A DNA stretch of 46,272 bases from Rhizophagus sp. LPA8_4_AMF (taxonomy: Eukaryota > Glomeromycota > Glomeromycetes > Glomerales > Glomeraceae): assembly GCA_021464525.1 (NCBI GenBank), contig JADRCO010000168.1, positions 1 through 46,272 on the forward strand. The letters are read 5' to 3'. The translations under genes and the position numbers were made by a program. The notes below the pieces were generated by a model. That model saw only the letters and a program-made list of their open reading frames with translations. It was not told the DNA's origin and did not search any database. The stretch's first letter is position 1; every line of letters begins with the position of its first letter. Below are positions 11,284 through 20,123 of the stretch, piece by piece.

Positions 11284-13635
11284 ATGATCACGACGAGATT
11301 ACAAACGATAATAACATCATCAATAATGAATAAATACGTGATAAATAATACAACAAAATTAATTCAAAGAAAAGAAATCAAATGTTTTTTATGTAAAAAA
11401 CAAAAAAAAAAAAATTTTTTTATTATGAGTAATAATGAAAAACTTTTTTATTTTAATAATAATAATAATAAATATTTTTCATCATCATCATTTATATCAA
11501 CAACTTCAATATCATCATCATCATCATCATCAATAATTTCAACGAATACTCCGATAATGACGACAACAACTACAACAACAATTTTACCAGAATCATCTAC
11601 ATCATCATCTACATCCACAGATAATAATAAAAAACAAATTGAAATAACTTTTAAATTATTTAAACAATTAGTTGAAACAAAAATTGATGAATTAAATAAT
11701 ATAGAAAATTTTCCTGAATTTACAAATCTTTTAATTAAAGAATTAATAGGTTCAGATATTGATAATAAAATGGAATCTATTATGTGGATTTATGATAAAT
11801 TTGAGGATAATAATAATTTATTAACTTTTGAAACAAAACATTTAATAATTTTAGAATTATTAAAATATAAACAAAAGAAAAAAGCAATAATTATAATGCA
11901 AAAATTATTACTTGATAATAATTATATACCAAATCCCTCAATAATTCATGAAATGTTTGATAATTTTAGAAGTTATGATTATAATAATAATAATTTAAAT
12001 ATAATTAATATGATTAGAAATCTTTTTAATATAATAATAAAAAAAGATATTCAACAATTAGAATATAATAAATTATATACAAAGATGATTAACTTAGAAT
12101 GTTCAAATTTAAATATAGATAAAGCTATAATATATATTAAAGAAATGAAGGAAATAAGAGGGATTAAACCTGATAATGTTTGTTTTCTTTCTTTAATTAA
12201 TGGATTTGCTAAAATGGATATGATGGATAAAGCAGAGGAATATTTTGATTTGATGATTCAAGAAGAAATATCACCAACAATTGAAATATTTACAACTTTG
12301 ATTAATCATCATTTGAGATTATTAAATATTGAAAAATGTGAACAATTTTTTCAAATAATGAAATCTTATAATATTAAACCAAATATTACAACTTATAATG
12401 TAATAATACATAATTCAGTTAATAAATTAGATATGGAAACAGCAATCAAATTCTTTAATGAAATAATTGAATCAGGAATCACACCAGATATTGTAACATT
12501 TTCAACATTATTAAAAGGATATCTTAATGTAGGTGATATTTTAAAAGCTTTGGAAATTAATAGAATGTTACATAAATTTAGACATTTTGGAATACAACCA
12601 AATCGTATTTATAATGTATGTTTAATGAAGGTTTATATTCAAAATAAGGATTTTTTAAATGCTGAAAAAGTATTTCAATCAATAATCAATTCTGATATTC
12701 AAAGTTTAACATTATATTTGAAAATTTTATTACAAAAATCAAAAGATAAAAATTCAACTTATAATTTATATAAGAGATTCTTACAAGATTTTGATAATTA
12801 TAAGTTCAAGTTCCCTCCTGATAATTATTTTTTTACTATATTTATTTCTTCTTTTGCTCAAAGATTTCATGATATGAATTTGGCTATTGAATTATTTGAA
12901 GAAATGAAAAAACGTGAAATTAATCCTTCAATTGTTACTTATAGTATATTAATTGATGGTTTTGCTTTAAATGGTCAAGTTGATAAAGCTGTAGAATATT
13001 TTGAAAATTTGAAAAAAGATTCTATTGAACCTAATGTTTATGTTTATACGTGTTTAATTAAAGCTTGGGTTCAAGTAAATAATAGGGATAATGCGAAGAA
13101 AGTTTATGATGAAATGATTAATAAAAATATTCAACCTGTTAGTGCCACCTTAAGAGCTTTACAAAATCTTGCTCGTTCTCCCAATACAAAACAAAGAAAT
13201 TTAATCAAACGATCTACGGAATCACAGAAAGAAGCATTTTACTGGGCTGGTAAATTGTGGAAATCAAAAGATGTTGAAACAGTTGATAGATTATTTCAAA
13301 GTTTCAAATTGTCCATTTTAAATTCTTATCCTTATCAAGATGTTGATGATGAACCAAATGTTAAAACTTTTCGTTATTTTATTACTTGTTATTTATTTAA
13401 ATATAGAGATTTAACTGGTGCTTTAGAAGTTTTTAGAGAAATGTTAAAATTAAATATTAAACCTGATTATTTATTATATTGTGATTTGATTAAAGGTTGT
13501 TGTATGTTAGGTCAAATTGAAAAATCTATTCAATTCGTAGAAATGATGAAAAATCAAAACTTTGTACCAAATGATTATATTTATTTTAATCTAACAAAAG
13601 GTTGGAAAAAATTAAGAAATTTAAAGAGAAGGTAA
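11284..13635 (+). CDS. Mitochondrial-type PPR protein
   Basis: A single-exon gene of 783 residues encoding a P-class pentatricopeptide-repeat protein, a family that binds organellar RNA for stability, processing or translation. The basic, acid-poor N-terminus (MITTRLQTIITSSIMNKYV) fits a mitochondrial targeting peptide. Residues 66-113 are low-complexity Ser/Thr. PPR units of about 35 residues are clear at about 297-331 (FLSLINGFAKMDMMDKAEEY), 332-366, 367-401, 402-439, 513-548, 549-583 (YSILIDGFALNGQVDKAVEY), 584-618, 691-727 and 728-762. Weaker helices fill 130-290 and 440-510. The ATG at 11284 gives the targeting-like leader; the later Met48 would lose it. The 283 bases upstream, from the PX gene stop, are AT-rich. 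I cannot name the ortholog. Confidence 0.9.
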   Translation: MITTRLQTIITSSIMNKYVINNTTKLIQRKEIKCFLCKKQKKKNFFIMSNNEKLFYFNNNNNKYFSSSSFISTTSISSSSSSSIISTNTPIMTTTTTTTILPESSTSSSTSTDNNKKQIEITFKLFKQLVETKIDELNNIENFPEFTNLLIKELIGSDIDNKMESIMWIYDKFEDNNNLLTFETKHLIILELLKYKQKKKAIIIMQKLLLDNNYIPNPSIIHEMFDNFRSYDYNNNNLNIINMIRNLFNIIIKKDIQQLEYNKLYTKMINLECSNLNIDKAIIYIKEMKEIRGIKPDNVCFLSLINGFAKMDMMDKAEEYFDLMIQEEISPTIEIFTTLINHHLRLLNIEKCEQFFQIMKSYNIKPNITTYNVIIHNSVNKLDMETAIKFFNEIIESGITPDIVTFSTLLKGYLNVGDILKALEINRMLHKFRHFGIQPNRIYNVCLMKVYIQNKDFLNAEKVFQSIINSDIQSLTLYLKILLQKSKDKNSTYNLYKRFLQDFDNYKFKFPPDNYFFTIFISSFAQRFHDMNLAIELFEEMKKREINPSIVTYSILIDGFALNGQVDKAVEYFENLKKDSIEPNVYVYTCLIKAWVQVNNRDNAKKVYDEMINKNIQPVSATLRALQNLARSPNTKQRNLIKRSTESQKEAFYWAGKLWKSKDVETVDRLFQSFKLSILNSYPYQDVDDEPNVKTFRYFITCYLFKYRDLTGALEVFREMLKLNIKPDYLLYCDLIKGCCMLGQIEKSIQFVEMMKNQNFVPNDYIYFNLTKGWKKLRNLKRR

Positions 13636-13822
13636 AAATAGAAATAAAATATTCAATTCAACAATATTAATGATATAATAAATATACGATATAAATTAAT
13701 TACGCATCCTATATATAAACCAAATTTTATTACGTCATTGGTTGACTTCGTATGTATCTGGATTTAATGATAAAAAATTTTTTTTAAAAAAAAATTGAAT
13801 AATTAAAAACAAGGAAAGAAGA

Positions 13823-15545
13823 TTAAGAAACATACGTTGCATCTAATTGACTTATTTGAGGTAAAAGCGTTTTAACTTTTAATCTATAAGTTGCTTGATT
13901 TTCTGTTTGCATCGGGTTTCCTTCTAGATAGATTGTAGTCAAATTTTTAAGATGCTCCATTTGTACTGGCAATTCTTCAAAATCTGACAATTGATTATTA
14001 TTTGCCTAACAAAAAGAAACAATTTTGGTTAATAAATATTTATTTCCAATGATAGATTAAAATAATTTACCCAAAATTCTTCTAATTCTGTCAGATGAGA
14101 AATATTCTCAATTTTTGTTAAAAGATTATTGCTGACATCGACTACTCTTAATTTTAACTACAATAAATATTAAGATAATGTTACTCAAAAAATTCTTATA
14201 GTAGGAAAAAAGAATCACATAAAAAGTACAAACATTGTTTTCAAATCCCTCAATCTTTCGGATACCATTATGACTCATATAAATTTCCTCTAAATTAACT
14301 AGACCTTCTAATCCTTTTATTTGAGTCAAGCGGTTACTTTGTATACTAAGAATTTTAAGATTTCTCAAGTTCGCCAAATTCTAGGTAAACATGTAAAAGC
14401 TAAATAAATATTATTATTATTATTATTTCGAGCTTTACTAAAAAAAGTTCATACTTGAAATTCGGTAATTTTATTTTTTCCAAGCCACAATTGTTCCAAA
14501 TTCACAAGTTTATCTAAATTTTCAATTACCTATTAAAAAAAAATTAAATTCTAAAAAATTTAACACTATAAAATAATTAAGATTTAAGGTATATTATTAT
14601 ACATACTCTAATTTTATTTGCTCCTAATTCCAAATTGGTTACATTTATCAAATTATCCAAATTTTGAATCTTTAATATTCTATTTTGAACAAAATAAAGA
14701 TTTACTAATTTTGTTAAATGTTCTATATTTTCAATAACTCGAATTTTGTTAAAGGATAAATCTAATATTCTATTTAGTCGTTAGGAGAAGAAAAAAAAAT
14801 TAGTGAATAATATCAAATAGAATACATCCGAAACAAAGGATATTTATATATCAGATTCAATACTAACTTTAATTCAGTCAAATTATTCAAGTTTTCAATA
14901 TATGATATTCGATTATCATAAAGATCAAGTTCTTCAAGGTCCTTTAGACTTTCAAGACCATTAATTTTAGTAACAAGATTTTGTCGAATACATAAAGTCT
15001 TAAAAGTAGAAAGAAGATAAAATTTAAATTAATATCTTATAAATCGATCCAAAACCGATATTATTACCTTTAATTTTGGAAACCGGTCGAGCCTCAAACT
15101 TGATATATCAGTCAAACGTATATTTAACAGTTCGATTTCCTAAAATTAATGAAATTTTAACGTGTAATTCACGATGAAAATCAAAGATCAAATGTTGATT
15201 AGATATGATAAATCAAATTGACCTCAGTATCTTCTTCAAAATCTTCAAGAAAATCAACTTCATTGATAAATGTTATCGTTAATAACTTGATAATTAAATG
15301 GAATAATATTATGATCTTATAATAATTTACACAACACCTTCTTCCTCATTATTCTCATTTGTTCCTTCATAATCTTTTTTGATAAATATTATCGTTAATA
15401 ACTTGATAACCAAACAAAAGAACATAAAGATTTATGAATTTTACACAAAACCTCCTCCTTCATTATTTTCATTTGTTTCGTCAACATAATCACTTTCTAT
15501 TTCGCGATCAGAAGTATGAGTTTCGGTTTGGATATTTTCTGACAT
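13823..15545 (-). CDS. sds22: Sds22, PP1 regulatory subunit (LRR)
   Basis: Leucine-rich-repeat partner of protein phosphatase 1 catalytic subunit, acting in PP1 biogenesis and mitosis. Ten exons on the minus strand: 15545-15452, 15373-15338, 15257-15223, 15139-15068, 14998-14868, 14769-14607, 14529-14455, 14380-14234, 14157-14071, 14005-13823; 340 residues, all phases consistent and close to the family length. An acidic leader (about 1-55) precedes about eleven 22-residue SDS22-type LRRs, e.g. LEELDLYDNRISYIENLNNL, ILDLSFNKIRVIENIEHL, LKILSIQSNRLTQIKGLEGL. The end LLPQISQLDATYVS matches the conserved Sds22 LRR cap. Exon 2 and its intron are a tandem copy of the end of exon 1 and intron 1. Exon 3 has a second in-frame acceptor 15 nt downstream. 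Confidence 0.93.
15257..15490 (-). repeat. Tandem exon-intron duplication in sds22
   Basis: The coding block ending DETNENNEGG plus intron 1 is repeated about 115 bp further on as the block ending GTNENNEEE plus intron 2. The intron copies share a TTATCAAGTTATTAACGATA stretch followed by ATTTATCAA just before the acceptor, and GTGTAA just after the donor. The donors are 114 bp apart and the acceptors 116 bp apart. Confidence 0.8.
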
Positions 15546-15610
15546 TTTATTCGTATTTTATTACAAATTTTTACTTGAAGCGAGAAAAGAAAAAATAATA
15601 ACCTTATATC

Positions 15611-15642
15611 ATCGGAATGCTCATCGGAATGTTTATCGGAAT
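15611..15642. repeat. Three 12-bp repeats upstream of sds22
   Basis: ATCGGAAT recurs at 15611, 15623 and 15635 with an exact 12-bp period (unit CATCGGAATGCT and variants). It lies 66-97 bases upstream of the sds22 ATG, so it may be a promoter element or a chance microsatellite. Confidence 0.5.
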
Positions 15643-16317
15643 TATCTGTCGGAAGTTAGTATTATTGTATAATGTTTGAACTTGGTTAGAGAAATTCTAT
15701 TTGTCATACCTGGAGACTTAATGTCAGCAGACAGAGCATATCACGTGATTGATACTCGTGAAATAGAGGCGGAAGAGTGGATCAAGTGGAATATCATAAA
15801 TGGTCATTGGTCATTATCCAACCATACTAGTAATATAATATTCACAATTAATTATGGGTTTAATGTTTAACTCCAAACATGAAACTTTGAAGATAATCTC
15901 ACTAAATTAAAGTTTCCATGATATTATTCTAAAAATCAGATTAAAATGAAAGCGTACAAAATGTACAGCAAAATATCTGATTGGATAGTTATTTAAATTT
16001 CCCCCTTGGGTCAAATTAAATACTCTTAGTTATCTATCTAAAAGATGCATTGACTTTATTAATGCATTAATCTAATTTTATTCATTTTGATATAGGTAAC
16101 ATATGCAGCATAAATGTTATTCAGTAATCAAATTTAATTATTAATTATTCAATAATTAGTATAAATTGTTTGATTAGATTTTTTTTATAAATAATTATTT
16201 TTATACTGATTTTTACGATATGTTGTATAACAATATTGCATTTTAAAAACATGATTATTTAAATTTTAAAACATCATACGTTACAGTAATAATATTGGTT
16301 TCTACAAAACTAAATAG

Positions 16318-16480
16318 CTCGGAGAGCAATATAAGTTCCGGTTCACTGAATAAACGCCCACTAGACGTGAGAGATAGCTCGGGAGCAATATAAGTTACCG
16401 GCATCATTGAATAAACGCCCACTAGACGTGGGAGGTAACTCGGCATCACTGAATAAACGCACACTAGACGTGAGAGGTTA
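16318..16480. repeat. Three-copy imperfect tandem repeat
   Basis: A GC-richer unit, CACTGAATAAACGCCCACTA followed by GACGTGAGAG, occurs three times. The copies begin at 16344, 16405 (CATTGAATAAACG) and 16447. The longer spacing (61) includes an extra GAGCAATATAAGTTACCGG segment that also occurs before copy 1; it is missing between copies 2 and 3 (spacing 42). A frame stays open across it by chance on the minus strand; I do not call it a gene. Confidence 0.75.
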
Positions 16481-16952
16481 ATGGAATTCCTAAATATATT
16501 TTCACCAATTTTAGATAGGTTCTGAAATTTTACACGCCAAAGATTGGTAATCTAACCATCCATTGCTTTACAATCTAGAAATTCTCGTTCTTTAGTGATG
16601 ATATATAAGCGATATCATATAAACAGGTACTGTACATCTTTGATAAAACTGTTATAATTATGTAAACATGCCACCATTCATTAGATGAGTGATCATCAAA
16701 ATCTCAAGAATGAATCAAAGAGTATGATATTTTTAACTTTGGAAATGATCGTGCGGAAATCGTTATAATTTTTGAAAATAAAGTATTATGTTTGAAAATC
16801 ACGCATTTAAAAAAAAAAAGTATATACTCAATAACATCAATACGAAAATGTTTGTTTTGTAGCCTAAGCTGATAAAAGTTGGCTTGAGAAAGAAAGATAT
16901 TATGCAATATTACTCGTCTGCGATTGTAAAAATTACATTAGAGTAATTTTAT

Positions 16953-17438
16953 CTACATATATTCACTATCATCCATTACCCAAAACGCTAAATTAGCTTC
17001 GATCTCTTTAATAGTATCCCTCCCATATTGAACTATATAATCATCTTTTTCATCATAAAAATGAATCAAATTATCATAAAAACTTTCTCTCTTGTACTCT
17101 CCGCCAAATCCAATTAAATAAACGTATCTCAATTTAGGATAATGAGCATTTCCATCTATTAAACTCTTAAAAAACATTCGAACAGTTTTTGATAATTCAA
17201 AATCGGTAATGAATAGGGTTTCAATATCCCGTGTATACGCATATAAGATATTATCCTCATAACACCAACTAGAATCATATAACGTATCTTTTAAGCAAAA
17301 ACCATTAACTCTTAAACGATTTTCAACACTAAACGAAACAAAAATTGAATTTTTTATCGGATCATTCGAAAAGTTCAGAGTAGAAAAATACGTTAAAGGT
17401 TCTCCAACAAAATAAGTAACTTCAAAATCCTTCATCAT
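16953..17438 (-). CDS. Hypothetical protein, 161 residues
   Basis: A single open frame from ATG 17438 to TAG, not recognised. The composition is protein-like: mixed alternating hydrophobic and charged segments (VTYFVGEPLTYFSTLNF, KLRYVYLIGFGGEYKRESF, IKEIEANLAFWVMD), many aromatic residues, and no signal peptide, transmembrane span or low complexity. The spread of codons and the length, against a background where random frames rarely exceed 80 codons, support a real small globular protein. A second Met follows directly (MMKD). It stands alone between repeat-bearing intergenic stretches. An exon of a larger gene is possible but no extra splice signals were convincing. Confidence 0.5.
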   Translation of the reverse strand: MMKDFEVTYFVGEPLTYFSTLNFSNDPIKNSIFVSFSVENRLRVNGFCLKDTLYDSSWCYEDNILYAYTRDIETLFITDFELSKTVRMFFKSLIDGNAHYPKLRYVYLIGFGGEYKRESFYDNLIHFYDEKDDYIVQYGRDTIKEIEANLAFWVMDDSEYM

Positions 17439-19659
17439 AATGATAACGATGAATATCCGTAATCTATACGTATCTTGTTTGAAAATTCGCGTTAAAGGTT
17501 TAAGGTTGAAAAACAGCGCGTTTAAGGTGGTAGGTGTTTAAAATATAATAAATAAAGGTTAAAAAAGCGCGTCATTTATTACCATCAGGGCATCAGGTAA
17601 CATCAGGTGACATTAAATACATCATACATCATAATATTCCTCGTTAGCCAATCAAATTTTCAAATTCTCCAAGATGTCAAAAAATGATTAAAATGACGCG
17701 TGGAACAATGGTATATTTTACTTAACCATTATTATTTTTCAAAATCATAAAAAAAAGAATAATGTCAGAGAATTTTCCTAGAATTTATTATAATCAACTT
17801 AATACTTATTAATGATCGGGTTTTAAGAATTACCGTAATGCAATAACATTACCAGTAAATTACCATTGTTTAAATTATATTAAAATTTAAAAAATTTCTT
17901 AAATTAGTTAATTAATATTAACTATTAATTTACATTTGTAATATTATTCTCTAATACATATTTGTTTAATAGAGTTCTAATTTGGTAATTTACTAAATCA
18001 TAAAATTTGTTAGTAATTTACCTTTATAATTAATACGTTCACTATGATTGGTTGATAATATATATATTACGTTCTATTTTAAATATTTTTTTTTTGTGTA
18101 ATTAAAAGAGAAAAATTCGATAAAAAGAAAATTTAAGTTTTCGTAATCGCTATAATGAATATTTTATATTAAATAATATTAAAATTAATTTCCGGATGTT
18201 ATAGTTATTAACCTTTTTTTTTTAAAAAAAAAAAAATGACACAAATTAAATTATTTCTAAGTTCGTTAGTTAACAATAGAACGAATAACATTTTTCTAGA
18301 TAATATCTTCATACAAACTGCAAATGTATTCATTAGTGAAACATTTAACTACAGATATGTGGAACAGTTTCAAATGCAAAGCACGAAATCATCATACATA
18401 TGGTCGATAAATGTGGATATCAATCGTACATACACAAAGGTCATTGTGCACAAAAACATGTTAACCTTGATTGGCGTTCCTATTTAATCAAAGAGATTTA
18501 AATTTTATGGATATTCGTAATACATGTGAAATACTTATTGCTGCGGGAATAATCCCACGCGTTAAACACAACATTCTATCTTCATATAATAATACACGAA
18601 TAAATTATATTACAGTTTGGTGCAAGATAAAAGAAATTTGTTAATTAATTATAATTTAAAAAAAAAAAAAAATTAGTAAAGGAAAACATAAATTCGGTCT
18701 TCTGCAAAATTTGAAAGTTTAATTATAAATCATGCAACGGCTTATATGCTTATATGCTCATATGATATGATTCTCAATACATTCTTAAAGGGTCTTAACA
18801 ATCTTAAATCATTAAACATTATGCTTCCCTTTAATATCTATTTATAGATACAATGTTTGATCGACCTTTCATAATTGTAATACATACATAGTACGTTCCC
18901 TAGTCATCCTAAATTGGCTTAAAAAATATCTCACATTGTTAAACTTTTTAATTGAAAGACGAAACGATTTTTGAATGAAATGTCTCCTCCTTGAACTTTC
19001 TTTGGTAAAACCTGTAAATTATCTATGATTTTTTTGTCAAAAAAAAGAGAACATAAATGATAATTTATAATAACAAGTTCAAGTTAATGTAACTTTGAAA
19101 ATGCACCTCATTAAATCCAAAACTTTGTGTAACAGTCATTATGTAATGTTTGCTAGTATTTTTATATCGTATGAGTTTGAGTTGTAATTAAAAAAAGAAA
19201 TTTTCTAAGATTTTCTTAAAAATATCTTTTTTAAACGGTATTTGTTTATTGAAAAAAAAACATCACCTTTATGTAACACAATCGGCAACAATTTATAAAC
19301 TCTTAGTAAATTTGATTCATTGGTTTGATTATACGTTATGACCCATACAAGTAATATAACCATGCAAATCCAGTTATTTCGAAATTATATTAATTTAAAT
19401 AAAAGACAATTTTTCTGCAATGATATTCATGCTTGTTACTTTATGATAAACTTCAATAAGTTTTGTACGACTAATCGAAGATTTTATTTATTAAAAGCAA
19501 AAAAAAACAAAATTTTTTTTTTTCTTCTTTGCCCAATTCAACGCGCCAGGTTTCATTTGATGATACTCATGAGGTAAATAAAAAAATATTAATATATTTC
19601 TATGATATTTTCCTAAACCTTACTAAAAAGAATAAAAAAATAAAAAAATTTTTTTTTTC
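17439..19659. other. Intergenic region, AT-rich
   Basis: No supported gene. The first 260 bases hold three GCGCGT/ACGCGT-type hexamers (near 17516, 17569 and 17695) and three CATCAGG copies (17584-17611). The 83-codon frame at 18236-18487 starts right after a poly-A run and has no family likeness; I do not support it. Long A and T runs occur throughout. Confidence 0.5.
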
Positions 19660-20000
19660 TTATGTAGAAATTCCTCCATCAAATTCCTTGGTAAGACCTT
19701 TTAATCCCATCCTAATTTCCATTTTCTTCTTCTTTGACGTCTTTTTGGCTGGCTCCGTATCCTTTGTTAACCTTAAAAAGAAAACAAAACATTTATTTCA
19801 TTTCACGATTTATTTGAAATAAATGCTTTTGAAATTTTCGTAGTTTAAAGAATTTCGATATTTTTAATATCCTTAACCTGATCTTTTTTATTGTTATAGC
19901 AGAAAGATTATCTTACCATAATCCAGGGAGTTGACAAAAAAATAAAACGTCAATAACAGCTCCAACTGCTGAAATAAAAGATTCGCATTCCTTTCAAATT
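19660..20000 (-). CDS. Possible small spliced gene (uncertain)
   Basis: Two open segments on the minus strand join in phase across a GT-AG intron at 19916-19772. The first runs from about 20000 to 19917 and ends FISAVGAVIDVLFFCQLPGL. The second, 19771-19660, encodes a Lys-rich end (TKDTEPAKKTSKKKKMEIRM, then GLKGLTKEFDGGIST and TAA). The second segment is richer in G and C than its surroundings, as coding DNA is here. No start codon is evident: upstream the frame meets TGA. The same DNA shows donor-like sites on the plus strand (GTATGT at 20005) that could instead be a 5' leader intron of the gene at 20124. Family not recognised. Confidence 0.25.
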
Positions 20001-20004
20001 CCTG

Positions 20005-20089
20005 GGTATGTATTACTAATTTTTTTACGTCTCATTGCATAGCATACATCCTTTAATAAATTACGATTTATTTATTATCTTTTTTTAGC
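20005..20089 (+). other. Possible 5'-UTR intron of the 699-aa gene
   Basis: GTATGT at 20005 and TTTTTTTAG ending at 20089 make a typical short intron just upstream of the ATG at 20124. The flanking sequence after the acceptor has stops in all useful frames (TAA at 20095), so it would be a leader intron and not coding. Confidence 0.35.
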
Positions 20090-20123
20090 TTATAACACTT
20101 AAACTAAAAATTATTTATCTGAA

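Larger units (their letters stand above)
15546..16952. other. Intergenic region with short repeat array
   Basis: This is the sds22 upstream region followed by AT-rich DNA. A short open frame at 15676-15870 has no recognisable features. The only clear structure beyond the 12-bp repeats is the GC-richer array at about 16318-16480. Confidence 0.5.

Noticed and set aside
16255-16464. 69-codon minus-strand frame over the three-copy repeat
   Set aside because: The frame is open only because the repeat units lack stops; the peptide is just the repeat translated.
18236-18487. 83-codon plus-strand frame
   Set aside because: It starts right after a poly-A run and shows no domain and no splice or promoter support; it looks like a chance opening.
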